Below, piece by piece: positions 43,694 to 52,704 of a stretch of DNA of 64,000 nt. Both the position numbers and the translations under genes were made by a program. Origin of the DNA: Thiodiazotropha sp040507035 (GTDB lineage: Bacteria > Pseudomonadota > Gammaproteobacteria > Chromatiales > Chromatiaceae); NCBI GenBank assembly GCA_040507035.1, contig JBEVVR010000031.1, forward strand, positions 248,001-312,000, given 5' to 3'. The notes beneath the pieces were generated by a model that ran no database searches, was not told the origin of the DNA, and saw only the letters and a program-made list of their open reading frames with translations. Numbering within the stretch: position 1 is the stretch's first letter; every line of letters begins with the position of its first letter.

Positions 43694-45046
43694 GTGGAAA
43701 GCGTGACTGCATTCATTGATTGGTTAAACGGAATCGTCTGGGGTCCACTGATGCTGGTGCTGATTCTGGGCACGGGTCTGTTTCTCATGATTGGGCTGAA
43801 GCTGATGCCACTGGCACGCCTCGGCTACGGTTTTCGCATGCTGTGGCGCGGACGCGAGGGGCTGGGTGAGGGTGAAATCAGTCCCTTCAACGCCCTCATG
43901 ACCTCGCTCTCGGCCACCATCGGTACCGGCAACATTGCGGGTGTGGCCACAGCGGTCGCGATCGGTGGCCCGGGGGCCATCTTCTGGATGTGGTGCACCG
44001 CTCTGGTGGGCATGGCCACAAAGTATGCCGAGGCAGTATTGGCGGTACGCTATCGCGAGGTGGATGAAAACGGCAACCATGTGGGCGGTCCCATGTACTA
44101 CATCAAGAACGGCCTGGATGCCAAATGGGCCTGGTTGGGTACCCTGTTCGCCATCTTCGGTGCCCTCGCGGGCTTTGGCATTGGCAACACGGTGCAGGCC
44201 AACTCGGTGGCCAATGCCCTGTCGACGAACGAGGGATTGCAGATCGCGCCCTGGGTGACCGGCCTGGTGATGGCGATCCTGGCGGCGCTGGTATTGATCG
44301 GCGGTATTCGCCGCATTGCCGAAGTGGCCGGAAAATTGGTGCCCTTCATGGCGGTGGCCTATCTGCTTTGCGGATTAGTGGTGCTGCTGATCTATGCCGG
44401 GGCCATTCCCAGCGCTCTGGCGCTGATCGTCAGCGAGGCCTTTACCCCCACCGCCGCCACGGGCGGCTTTGCCGGCGCGGCGGTCTGGCTCACCATCCAG
44501 TTCGGGGTGGCCAGGGGGATATTCTCCAATGAGGCGGGTCTCGGCAGCGCCCCCATCGCCCACGCGGCGGCGGCGACGGACAACCCGGTGCGTCAGGGAT
44601 CCGTGGCGATGCTTGGCACCTTCATCGATACCATCATTGTCTGCTCCATTACCGGACTGGCCATCGTGGTCACCGGCGCCTGGACCAGCGGCGAGACCAG
44701 CTCGGCACTCTCCTCGCTGGCGTTTGAGACCGCCCTGCCGGGAATCGGCAGCTATGTGGTCTCCCTGGGGCTGGCGGTGTTCGCCTTCACCACCATCCTC
44801 GGATGGAGCGTCTATGGGGAGCGTTGTGTCGAGTATCTGTTCGGGGTGCGCTCCATCACCCCCTTCCGCATTGCCTGGATCGTGATGATTCCCCTGGGCG
44901 CTGTGGCCCAGGAGTTCCTTACCTTTGTCTGGCTGGTGGCGGATACCCTCAATGCCCTGATGGCGATACCCAACCTGATCGCCCTGTTGTTGTTGAGTCC
45001 GGTGGTGTTTGCCCTCACCAGGGACTACTTCAGGCAACAGAGCTGA
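43694..45046 (+). CDS. Alanine/glycine:sodium symporter (AGCS family)
   Basis: 450 residues with about ten or eleven helices. Family landmarks are LSATIGTGNIAGVATAVAIGG (shared AGCS signature), GGPMYYIKNGL and IFSNEAGLGSAPIAHAAA. It imports alanine or glycine with sodium. The start is GTG 43694 with AGGGGTACCAGG upstream; GTG 43703 is an alternative. A TTGACA at 43618 may be a promoter box. Confidence 0.93.
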   Translation: MESVTAFIDWLNGIVWGPLMLVLILGTGLFLMIGLKLMPLARLGYGFRMLWRGREGLGEGEISPFNALMTSLSATIGTGNIAGVATAVAIGGPGAIFWMWCTALVGMATKYAEAVLAVRYREVDENGNHVGGPMYYIKNGLDAKWAWLGTLFAIFGALAGFGIGNTVQANSVANALSTNEGLQIAPWVTGLVMAILAALVLIGGIRRIAEVAGKLVPFMAVAYLLCGLVVLLIYAGAIPSALALIVSEAFTPTAATGGFAGAAVWLTIQFGVARGIFSNEAGLGSAPIAHAAAATDNPVRQGSVAMLGTFIDTIIVCSITGLAIVVTGAWTSGETSSALSSLAFETALPGIGSYVVSLGLAVFAFTTILGWSVYGERCVEYLFGVRSITPFRIAWIVMIPLGAVAQEFLTFVWLVADTLNALMAIPNLIALLLLSPVVFALTRDYFRQQS

Positions 45047-45110
45047 TGCGCTTCAGGGTAAGAGAAAACTCCCCTGCTCCCAATCCGTGCAGAGGGGGTG
45101 ATGATTCGTC

Positions 45111-46232
45111 ATGAGTGATCCCTATCTGCGGCGGATCAGGTTCATCGTCGGCGGCCTGCTGCTGTTTCTCCTGGTCTGGACCTTCCTGCCCTTGCTCGAG
45201 CGCTGGATCGTCAGTATCACTTCAGAGCCTCGAGTGGTCACCCCCCGGGGGGATCTGGCAGCGGACGAGAAGGCCACCGTGGAGATCTTTCAACAGGCGA
45301 GCCCCTCGGTGGTCTACATCACGACCCTGCAGCGGGTGCGCAATCCCTGGACCCGGGATATCTTCAGCGTACCCCAGGGTACGGGCTCGGGTTTTATCTG
45401 GGACGATCTCGGCCACCTGGTGACCAATCACCATGTCATCTCCGAGGCCTCGGAGGCGAGAGTACGGCTCAACGACGGACGCAGTTATCGCGCGGTGTTG
45501 ATCGGTAGCAGTCCCGATCACGACCTGGCGGTACTGCGCATTCGGGTCCCCTTCGATCGACCACCGCCCGTGCCCGTCGGCAGCAGCGACAATCTCAAGG
45601 TGGGGCAGAAGGTGTTTGCCATCGGCAATCCATTCGGTCTCGACTATACCCTGACCACCGGAGTGGTCTCGGCCCTTGACCGCTCCCTCTCCGAAGGGCG
45701 GGATGGGGTTGCCATCGACCACCTGATCCAGACCGATGCCGCCATCAATCCAGGCAATTCCGGCGGTCCCCTGCTCGACAGTGCCGGCCGCCTGATCGGT
45801 ATCAACACCGCCATCTACAGCCCCTCGGGGGCCTACGCCGGGATCGGCTTTGCGGTACCGGTGGATACGGTAAACCGGGTGGTACCGGAGCTGATCGCAA
45901 AGGGGCGTTATGTACGACCCTCCCTCGGTATCTCGGTGGATGAAGAGATCAACCGGGTGATCCTGGAAAAACTCAAGCTGGATGGGGTTCTGGTGCTCCA
46001 GATCGAGGTCGGCTCGGCTGCTGAGCAGGCCGGACTGCAGGGTACCTTCATCGATGTCAACGGTGACGTGGTTCCAGGTGATGTGATACAGGAGATCGAC
46101 GGCCGTGGGGTGACCACGGTGAATGAGCTATTGGGGCGCCTTGACGATTTCAGTGTCGGCGACCAGGTCGAGGTCAAGATCTGGCGCAACGGGGAAGTGC
46201 TCGATCTGAGCCTGGTGTTGCAGCGCAAGTAA
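45111..46232 (+). CDS. Membrane-anchored trypsin-like protease with one PDZ domain (DegS/HtrA family)
   Basis: 373 residues: an N-terminal membrane anchor (~11-29), the S1C protease with His108 (LVTNHHVI), Asp138 (DHDLAVL) and Ser217 (NPGNSGGPL), and a single PDZ domain (~255-370). The single PDZ and uncleaved anchor fit DegS or AlgW, which start the sigma-E cascade by cutting RseA; DegQ would have two PDZ domains. rseA/rpoE are not in the window. 64 bp after the symporter gene. Confidence 0.9.
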   Translation: MSDPYLRRIRFIVGGLLLFLLVWTFLPLLERWIVSITSEPRVVTPRGDLAADEKATVEIFQQASPSVVYITTLQRVRNPWTRDIFSVPQGTGSGFIWDDLGHLVTNHHVISEASEARVRLNDGRSYRAVLIGSSPDHDLAVLRIRVPFDRPPPVPVGSSDNLKVGQKVFAIGNPFGLDYTLTTGVVSALDRSLSEGRDGVAIDHLIQTDAAINPGNSGGPLLDSAGRLIGINTAIYSPSGAYAGIGFAVPVDTVNRVVPELIAKGRYVRPSLGISVDEEINRVILEKLKLDGVLVLQIEVGSAAEQAGLQGTFIDVNGDVVPGDVIQEIDGRGVTTVNELLGRLDDFSVGDQVEVKIWRNGEVLDLSLVLQRK

Positions 46233-46281
46233 TATTGTTATTGATTACCGAGAATGCTCAATCATACCGTGAGTGATCAGG

Positions 46282-46708
46282 TTATTAAGTCCGCAAATGA
46301 ACGCGAATAGACGCAAATGGAACTGTTTTTACTCTTGATTACGCACACTACTTAGCCATTGATAGCGCTCTCGATTTAAGTGCATTAGTCTCTGTGGACT
46401 TGAGTTGTCTAGGAAAGCATTGGCTGCAGGGATGCGGTCATCGAGCGCTCAGGGACCGGTTCACAGCGACTTTCCCAGACAACTCAAATCTACAGAGACG
46501 GTCCCAGATGATGCACCGAATGCCAGTGTGATCACGAAATTGCAATAGCTTAGAGTAATGTTCACTTACCTGTTCCATAGCTGAGAATCGTGGGTGATAA
46601 GGCGGGTGAGCCTGGTGTGATAACCGCAGGCTACTGCCTCAACCTGCCATTTGGGAACCTAATAGCGTCTTATTTGCGTTTATTCGCGTTCATTTGCGGA
46701 CTTATTAA
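46282..46708. repeat. Outer inverted repeat flanking copy B
   Basis: A 38-bp inverted repeat: left arm 46282-46319, right arm 46671-46708; by eye about three mismatches. The core is CGCAAATGAACGCGAATA. The arms enclose ~350 bp that hold palindromic repeat copy B and no ORF worth calling. Repeats of this CGCGAATA-type are seen scattered in many proteobacterial genomes (from memory). Confidence 0.8.
46352..46553 (-). repeat. ~200-bp palindromic intergenic repeat, copy B
   Basis: Inverted relative to copy A (19444-19647). Its arms are 46388-46412 (GTCTCTGTGGACTTGAGTTG) and ~46475-46499. Several differences from copy A are paired in the stem (G-C in A becomes T-A in B), and others leave G-U pairs, as expected for a conserved RNA or DNA hairpin. 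Confidence 0.85.
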
Positions 46709-46711
46709 AGT

Positions 46712-47032
46712 TCAGGTCTGTTTAGAGCCCCCCAGACAGGGTGGGGAGTCGGCTGTCCTGCCCCCTTGATCGAACCAGTCTTCCGGGGTCAGGGTATGCA
46801 GTGCGATGGCGTGAACCCCGCCCTGCAACTCCTCAGCCAATACCTTGTTGACCCGGCGGTGGCGGTTGATCAATCGCTCATCCTTAAAGGTATCGCTGAC
46901 GACTACGATCTTGAAGTGGGATTCCGCGCCTTCGGGTACATTGTGCATGTGGCTCTCGTTAATCACCTCTAGATGCAGTGGTGAGAACGCCGATTCGAGC
47001 TTCTTTTGTATGCTCTCCTGAGTGGTTGTCAT
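46712..47032 (-). CDS. bolA: BolA family protein
   Basis: 106 residues from ATG 47032 (GGAGGT 7 nt upstream). Typical BolA sequence: LEVINESHMHNVPEGAESHFKIVVVSD, RLINRHRRVNKVLAEEL, HAIALHTLTPEDW and the SPPC tail. It works with monothiol glutaredoxins in iron-sulfur handling and affects morphology under stress. Its stop lies 3 bp from the outer inverted repeat. Confidence 0.94.
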   Translation of the reverse strand: MTTTQESIQKKLESAFSPLHLEVINESHMHNVPEGAESHFKIVVVSDTFKDERLINRHRRVNKVLAEELQGGVHAIALHTLTPEDWFDQGGRTADSPPCLGGSKQT

Positions 47033-47070
47033 CTCAATACCTCCATTCTGCATAGTTCGAGTATATCCCT

Positions 47071-47751
47071 TCACAGATTCAGGATTTCACGTACAAATGG
47101 TATGGTCAGCCGCCTCTGCGCGGCAAGGGAGGCCTGATCGAGCCGTTCTATGAGCAAGGTAAGCGTATGGATGTCCCGGGGTGCGCGTTGCAATAGAAAG
47201 TTGGCTATCTCCACGCTCATGGTCATGCCCCTGCGCTCGGCATTGCGGATCAGCAGTTCCAGCCGCTCTTCGTCGTTCAACGGAAACAGCTGGTAACAGG
47301 GTCCCCAACTCAGCCTGGAGGTGAGGTCTGCGAGTTTGAGCGCTAGTTTCGCTGGGGGGCGATCGCTGGTGACGATCAGTCGGGAGCCCGCTTCCCGTAT
47401 CTGATTGTAGAGGTTGAATATCGCCAACTCCCAATCCCGCTTGCCTGCCGCAACCTCCAGGTCGTCAAGACAGACAAGGGAGAACGCCTCAAGCCCCTCC
47501 AGCATCGCCGGCTCCAATCCATGTTCGGATTTGAATGGTAGGTAGGCGGCTTGATCCTGCTCCTGTTGCACCTGATGACAGCTGGCCTGGAGCAGATGGC
47601 TCTTGCCGCTGCCGGATACCCCCCAAAGATAGATGAAGGGATCCGATTTGCTGCGCAGACGCGACTCCACCTCGCCGTTGCGACCGACAATAAAGGCGGA
47701 GAAATCGATCCTGGGTCGAATGCTGAGGCTGAGTGGTAGCTGAACCGGCAT
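47071..47751 (-). CDS. hda: DnaA regulatory inactivator Hda
   Basis: 226 residues from ATG 47751 (a TTG at 47760 is less likely). N-terminal clamp-binding motif VQLPLSLSI, then a DnaA-like AAA+ domain: P-loop WGVSGSGKSHLLQA, Walker B LVCLDDLE. With the beta clamp it triggers hydrolysis of DnaA-ATP and so limits re-initiation. 14 bp after wrbA on the same strand. Confidence 0.93.
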   Translation of the reverse strand: MPVQLPLSLSIRPRIDFSAFIVGRNGEVESRLRSKSDPFIYLWGVSGSGKSHLLQASCHQVQQEQDQAAYLPFKSEHGLEPAMLEGLEAFSLVCLDDLEVAAGKRDWELAIFNLYNQIREAGSRLIVTSDRPPAKLALKLADLTSRLSWGPCYQLFPLNDEERLELLIRNAERRGMTMSVEIANFLLQRAPRDIHTLTLLIERLDQASLAAQRRLTIPFVREILNL

Positions 47752-47765
47752 ACCGATCAACAGGG

Positions 47766-48359
47766 TCAGCCGCAGAGGCGTTTCACGGTCTCAGCCATGC
47801 GCCTGCCCTGGGTCTTACAGATGCGTTTCTCTTCCTCGCTCAAGGGCAGATTGCTCTCCCCTCCGGCCAAGTGGCTGGCACCATAGGGTGTGCCGCCACT
47901 CCGGGTGTTGAGCAGGGCGGTTTCACTATAGGGCACCCCCTGTAGCAGCATGCCGTGGTGGAGCAGGGGCAGCATCATCGCTAACAAGGTGCTCTCCTGG
48001 CCTCCGTGGAGGCTCGATGTGGAGGTGAAGACCGAGGCAGGCTTATCGATCAAGGCACCGCTCATCCAGAGTTGGCTGGTGGTGTCGAGAAAGTATTTCA
48101 TGGGCGCGGCCATATTACCGAAGCGGGTCGGACTGCCCAGGATCAATCCCGCGCAATCGCGCAGGTCAGCCTCACTGACATAGGGTGCGCCGCTCTTCGG
48201 GATAGTGTCTTCGCTGGCCTCGCAGAGGGGGGAGACCTCCGGAACCGTACGCAGTCTGGCGTCTACCCCCGCCACCTCTTCTACACCCCGGGCGATGATT
48301 TGCGCCATCTCGGCGGTGGCGCCGTGGCGACTGTAGTAGAGTATCAGCACTTCGGCCAT
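47766..48359 (-). CDS. wrbA: NAD(P)H:quinone oxidoreductase, WrbA family
   Basis: 197 residues, flavodoxin-like. FMN loops are YYSRHGATAEMA and GSPTRFGNMAAPMKYFLD; the family segment STSSLHGGQESTLLAMMLPLLHHG follows. It reduces quinones by two electrons in stress protection. It sits between arsC and hda, probably one transcript. Confidence 0.93.
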   Translation of the reverse strand: MAEVLILYYSRHGATAEMAQIIARGVEEVAGVDARLRTVPEVSPLCEASEDTIPKSGAPYVSEADLRDCAGLILGSPTRFGNMAAPMKYFLDTTSQLWMSGALIDKPASVFTSTSSLHGGQESTLLAMMLPLLHHGMLLQGVPYSETALLNTRSGGTPYGASHLAGGESNLPLSEEEKRICKTQGRRMAETVKRLCG

Positions 48360-48402
48360 GATGGTTCCCTGGAAACTCTGCGGTTTCGTTTAGCGCCTGT
48401 GG

Positions 48403-48750
48403 TTAGAGAATCTCGAGGACTTTTTCAGGTGGCCTGCCGATGGCGGCTTTGCCGTTCTGAATCACGATCGGACGTTCAATGAGTTTGGGATTGGCGATCA
48501 TCGCCTCGATCAGTTGGTCACGGCTCAGGTGCGGATCATCGAGTTGTAGTGCTTTATACTCCTTCTCCTTCTTACGCATCAGCTCTCTCGGTTCCAGACC
48601 GAGCATATCGAGGATCCGCTCAAGGCTAGCCTTGTCCGGCGGGGTCTTGAGATATTCGACCACATCGGCATCGATGCCGTTCTCCTGTAACAGCTGCAGG
48701 GTCTGTCTCGATTTACTACAGCGCGGATTGTGATAGATCTCGACACTCAT
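48403..48750 (-). CDS. arsC: Arsenate reductase, glutaredoxin-coupled (ArsC)
   Basis: 115 residues. Active-site Cys in IYHNPRCSKSRQTL (residue 11), and the family Arg residues in the ERPIVIQNGKAAIGRPPE segment. It reduces arsenate to arsenite with glutaredoxin; YffB/Spx-like relatives lack this ERPI... pattern. No arsenite pump or arsR is nearby, so housekeeping tolerance rather than an ars operon. Confidence 0.92.
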   Translation of the reverse strand: MSVEIYHNPRCSKSRQTLQLLQENGIDADVVEYLKTPPDKASLERILDMLGLEPRELMRKKEKEYKALQLDDPHLSRDQLIEAMIANPKLIERPIVIQNGKAAIGRPPEKVLEIL

Positions 48751-48866
48751 GATTGTTCTCCTTCGGCTAGCGCTGCCATTTGGCGAATGCGGATTGCCTC
48801 AAATTGAATTTGGCGTCATTGTATCCATACAGAGGGAATGGCTCCAGAATCGGTTATATCGATTCA

Positions 48867-48890
48867 CTAGGGCCTGTTAACTGGCCCTAG
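48867..48890 (+). repeat. 24-bp CTAG hairpin upstream of yihY
   Basis: CTAGGGCC (48867-48874), 8-nt loop TGTTAACT, GGCCCTAG (48883-48890): a perfect palindrome related to the ends of the 63369-63658 element. It lies between arsC and yihY, 13 bp before the yihY start. Confidence 0.8.
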
Positions 48891-48903
48891 ATAAAAAACG
48901 TGG

Positions 48904-50145
48904 ATGTCATTAATGAACCGGTTATCTGTAAAAGCAAGGATTATCTCGACGCTACGACATTTTAAATCCTTCCTGTTGTTGTGGGTACACCATTTCAGCA
49001 ACGATGGTGTCAACCGGCATGTGGCCGCATTGACCTATACCACGCTGCTCTCGCTGGTGCCTCTAATGACCGTCATGCTGGCCCTGTTTTCCATTTTTCC
49101 CGTCTCTGAACGGGTCTCCGAGCAGATAGAGAACTTCCTGTTTCAGAACTTCGTTCCCGCGGCCGGGGAGGCGGTACAACAGCATCTCAGAAACTTCAGC
49201 CAGAAGGCGGCACAGCTCTCGGGGGTGGGTTTCCTTTTTCTGATCCTGGTGGCGCTGTTGTTGATGAGCAATATCGACAAGGCTTTCAATACCATATGGC
49301 ATGTAAGGCGTAAACGCTCAGCCCTGGCCAAATTCACCGTCTATTGGGCAATTCTCTCCCTCGGCCCGTTATTGATTGTGATCAGTGTGGGTGTGACCTC
49401 CTATCTGGTCTCCATTCCCTTCTTCAACGATGCAGAAGCGGTGGCAATGGTTCGATCAAGGCTGCTCGGTATGATGCCTATTCTGATATCGGCAGTTGCC
49501 TTCACCCTGCTCTACGCATTGGTTCCCAACCGTTCGGTGATGTTGCGCCATGCACTGGCGGGTGGTGTAATCGCGGCGTTGCTGTTTGAGGCGACAAAAA
49601 GGGGGTTTGCCCTCTATGTCACCACCTTTCCGACCTATGAGGCCATCTATGGGGCCCTCGCGGTTGTTCCCATCTTCCTTATCTGGCTCTATCTCTCCTG
49701 GTTGGTAACCCTGTTGGGCGCAGAGTTTTCATACTGCCTCGGCATCTATCGCTACGATTGGAAGGAGAAGCTGGAACAAAGGGGGGATAGGTTTATTCTC
49801 GCGCTGGAGGTTATGAGGCTGTTGCGTGAATCTCAGCACTCGGGTCTGTCAACCACAACAACTCAACTCCAGGAGCGGCTGAACGATAGTTCCGAAGTCC
49901 AGCTTGAATCACTCCTCAGCTCGCTACAGCGGGCACGCTTTGTTTTGTTTACGGATGAAAAGGGTTGGGCGTTGGCGAGGGATCTGAGTGAGGTTAGCCT
50001 GGCTGAGCTTTTCAGTTCCGATGCCTATATGTTGCCGGATGGTGGTAGCTTGCTCGCGGCATCGGACGAGTTTCGTAGCTTGATCGAGGAGGCGAACAGT
50101 GATTTGAAGGAGAAGATGCAGCGCCCGCTCAGTGAGCTGCTCTAG
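48904..50145 (+). CDS. yihY: YihY/BrkB family inner-membrane protein
   Basis: 413 residues. About six membrane helices in the first 290 residues, with family segments NRHVAALTYTTLLSLVPLMTVML and WLYLSWLVTLLGAEFSY. The ~120-residue cytosolic tail contains a winged-helix-like stretch (SEVQLESLLSSLQRARFVLF). Once mistaken for RNase BN; function still unclear. It is flanked by two copies of the CTAG hairpin, and its TAG stop belongs to the downstream one. Confidence 0.92.
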   Translation: MSLMNRLSVKARIISTLRHFKSFLLLWVHHFSNDGVNRHVAALTYTTLLSLVPLMTVMLALFSIFPVSERVSEQIENFLFQNFVPAAGEAVQQHLRNFSQKAAQLSGVGFLFLILVALLLMSNIDKAFNTIWHVRRKRSALAKFTVYWAILSLGPLLIVISVGVTSYLVSIPFFNDAEAVAMVRSRLLGMMPILISAVAFTLLYALVPNRSVMLRHALAGGVIAALLFEATKRGFALYVTTFPTYEAIYGALAVVPIFLIWLYLSWLVTLLGAEFSYCLGIYRYDWKEKLEQRGDRFILALEVMRLLRESQHSGLSTTTTQLQERLNDSSEVQLESLLSSLQRARFVLFTDEKGWALARDLSEVSLAELFSSDAYMLPDGGSLLAASDEFRSLIEEANSDLKEKMQRPLSELL

Positions 50146-50165
50146 GGCCTGTTAACGGGCTCTGG
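50142..50165. repeat. CTAG hairpin overlapping the yihY stop codon
   Basis: CTAGGGCC (50142-50149), loop TGTTAACG, GGCTCTGG (50158-50165): 8-bp stem in RNA if two G-U pairs are allowed. TAG at 50143-50145 is the yihY stop. Between convergent genes, so it may also serve as a terminator; a T-run follows at 50174-50180. Confidence 0.75.
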
Positions 50166-50167
50166 AT

Positions 50168-51781
50168 CTATGTGTTTTTTATCCGGTAGCGTTCGAATTT
50201 TCCGGTTGTCTCGAGCAGTTGCAGCGGGGTGATGGTGGGTGCGGGAAGCATCTCCTCCACCCGGTAATCCTGTCCGATCACGAAGAAGTTTTTCGGTACG
50301 ATGAGGGAACTGCGGTGACTATGTCCCTGGTCGATGAAGATTGCCGGGCGATCCTTTACCTCCTCTGATTTCTGATGCTGATTTACCGGTCGCAGGGTGA
50401 TGGGTTCAACAATACCGAGTATAAACTGGATGCCAATATCCAACAGATTGTCGTTACTGCTCAATGCCCGTTTAACAATACCAAGTTTCCAATCGTTCTC
50501 CTGTCGCTGCTGGTGATTGGAAAAGAGTACCAGTTCCCCGACCAGTGGCGTCTTGGCGTTGTTTTTGGCGATCTGCAGGGCAACACCGGAACGGCTTTGG
50601 TTGGTGCGAACAGCTGAGATTCGCTGACCCTCTGTGGATGCAGTATCGCCTTGGATGCCGCCATGGTGGGTCATATCGATCTCATCATCCGTTGCCTGCG
50701 TTGTCATGCTTTTGCCTCTGAGATAGGCATAGACTGCATCGATACCGATCCATAACATCACCTCGCCGGAGGTCGAATGGCGTTCACTGTCGCGCTTTAG
50801 TCGGATATGCCAAGACTTTAGCATTCGCGCCAGGAGATTGGTCGCTTCCTGCATGCTCAATATCGCGATCGCTTGCGGTTTCCCCCCCTCGGACCTTTCC
50901 ATCTGCCTCAGCTTTTTATGTAGCCCCTTACTGACCGTGCTGAGATCGAACAGGGCAAAACGTGGTTGGGGCATTTTATCCAAGCACTCGGGATTGAAGA
51001 GATAGGGGGGTACCTCCCCCAATCTGTCGATGACATAGCGTCCAGTAGGATCAGTATCGGCGGTTGCGCTGGTGATAAGAGCATTTTCCGCCAGGCTCTC
51101 GAGAAAATCGAAACACAATCGGGTTTCGCCCTGTTGTAGATGGCAGGGATCGAGTAACAGCAAAAGCATAAAGCGATTGTATTGATGAAAAATGGTGGCG
51201 AATTCGGCTTGGGTTTGCTCACTATCCTCGACCTGATTGCGATGGATGTTCTGCTCTTCGGCAAAGGTCATCAAGCGTGTGACGTTGCGATAAACCCTTC
51301 CGCTCCTGCAATCAAAATCCTCACAAGCCAGCAGGTATTCGAAAACGTAGTACTTGATTGCATAGTAGATTGCTTCAGTAAGACGCTGCAGGTTTTTTCG
51401 ATTGGCTTTACTCTTGATGCAGTCATTGGCGACATGGCTGTGTCCGTAGGCCATCTCCAGCATCACTTGACGAATCAGTTGCAGTGGAGCTTCTGTTTTA
51501 CGCTGCGCGGCGCCATGGGTCAGTCTTATACAGGGGGTTGTATAGATATCCATCAACTCAGAGCGTTTCTTCACCACACCGGGGTAACGGTTGAGCCGGC
51601 TTAGACTGGTGATAACAGTCTCTGCCAACTGTGCCTGATTGGCGAACGGCAGTGCTGTCGCCCACTGGCGAAGTAGAGCGGGGTCGGTCTCCACCAAAGG
51701 ATTTTCAAATGGATCCGGTTGCGGCACATAGAAAAGTGCCTGGGTTGCTGGTGCGCTCCTGTGGGAAAAAAAATCAAACAT
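50168..51781 (-). CDS. Large cytosolic protein, possible divergent PilZ-like C-terminal domain
   Basis: 537 residues, no signal or membrane segment. N-terminal ~350 residues are helical and unrecognised. The C-terminal part (~390-480) has TNQSRSGVALQI followed by VGELVLFSNHQQRQENDWKLGIVKRA and DIGIQFILG. This resembles the [D/N]xSxxG and W-x-[LI]-G-[IV]-V patterns of PilZ-like c-di-GMP domains, but a clear RxxxR motif is not seen, so c-di-GMP binding is doubtful. Ends 3 bp from the CTAG hairpin shared with yihY. Confidence 0.75.
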   Translation of the reverse strand: MFDFFSHRSAPATQALFYVPQPDPFENPLVETDPALLRQWATALPFANQAQLAETVITSLSRLNRYPGVVKKRSELMDIYTTPCIRLTHGAAQRKTEAPLQLIRQVMLEMAYGHSHVANDCIKSKANRKNLQRLTEAIYYAIKYYVFEYLLACEDFDCRSGRVYRNVTRLMTFAEEQNIHRNQVEDSEQTQAEFATIFHQYNRFMLLLLLDPCHLQQGETRLCFDFLESLAENALITSATADTDPTGRYVIDRLGEVPPYLFNPECLDKMPQPRFALFDLSTVSKGLHKKLRQMERSEGGKPQAIAILSMQEATNLLARMLKSWHIRLKRDSERHSTSGEVMLWIGIDAVYAYLRGKSMTTQATDDEIDMTHHGGIQGDTASTEGQRISAVRTNQSRSGVALQIAKNNAKTPLVGELVLFSNHQQRQENDWKLGIVKRALSSNDNLLDIGIQFILGIVEPITLRPVNQHQKSEEVKDRPAIFIDQGHSHRSSLIVPKNFFVIGQDYRVEEMLPAPTITPLQLLETTGKFERYRIKNT

Positions 51782-52210
51782 ATTGATCTGAAAGCCTGCT
51801 ACTCCGGGCGTCTAATCAATTGTTCACTATATCATCCAGTTGAAGAGGTGGAACAGTTTTGATCGCCCCAAAAAGGGGGGTGGTATTCGGTGGAGAGGCT
51901 TGGGGATCTGGAAATTTAGTGGTTATTGTGTGGTTTAATGGCTATAAATCAAATAGATAGAGTAACCAGGAAGATTCGATGAAATGCTATGTGCGAAGCA
52001 ATCACAATTTCAACAGAGGCCGATGAATCTAACGAGAAGGCTGCCGATAACGATTCAAGGTTGTGGTTTACATGAATTGCACTGACTGGAATTTACCTTG
52101 AGAATGCATGTCAGAGAAAACTGCCGGGTATTACTGCTGCTGCGATCAGGGTTGATCGGCCGATAATTTAACAACTAATTAAGTGATAACAGACAATAGT
52201 GGAGAGAAAT
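51782..52210. other. 429-bp intergenic region
   Basis: Between divergent genes. I see no ORF, RNA gene or repeat; only a minor GCCCC/GGGG hairpin near 51865-51880 and AT-rich sequence toward 52170-52200 that likely holds the promoter of the thioredoxin-TolC operon. Confidence 0.5.
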
Positions 52211-52693
52211 ATGATCCGTGCGAGACCGCTACTGCGTCTGCTGGGTATTACAATGCTGTCGCTCTTTTCCCTTGCGACAGTGGCAGAAACAGTGGATTTC
52301 GAACTTCCAGGGCTGGACGGTAAGCGCTATCGCCTCTCCGATTATCGTGGTAAATGGGTATTGGTAAATTACTGGGCAACCTGGTGTCCTCCCTGTCGGG
52401 AGGAGCTGCCAGAACTGGAGGTATTTCATAATAATCATAAGGATACTGACGCGGTTGTGTTGGGTGTTGCGATGGAACGTATCGAAATGCCACGGTTGAA
52501 GGCCTTTGTCGACGAGCAGTTTCTCAGCTATCCCATTCTTATTGCCAAGCCGGCGGCGCGCACCGAGTTAGGTAGGGTACCTGGACTTCCCACCTCATTC
52601 CTGGTCAGTCCCGAAGGAAAATTGGTCGCCCGCCAGGTGGGACCTGTGACCCTGGAAGATCTTGAGGGTTTTATCGATTCGACGAATGAGTAA
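52211..52693 (+). CDS. TlpA/ResA-like periplasmic thioredoxin
   Basis: 160 residues from ATG 52211 (GTGGAGAG upstream); signal peptide ending near ATVAE. AhpC/TSA-like thioredoxin fold with active site ATWCPPCREE and the cis-Pro in GLPTSF. Family role: periplasmic thiol reduction, for example in cytochrome c maturation or copper handling. First of a tight group of five genes (gaps 4-18 bp or overlaps). Confidence 0.92.
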   Translation: MIRARPLLRLLGITMLSLFSLATVAETVDFELPGLDGKRYRLSDYRGKWVLVNYWATWCPPCREELPELEVFHNNHKDTDAVVLGVAMERIEMPRLKAFVDEQFLSYPILIAKPAARTELGRVPGLPTSFLVSPEGKLVARQVGPVTLEDLEGFIDSTNE

Positions 52694-52704
52694 GGAGACG
52701 ATTG

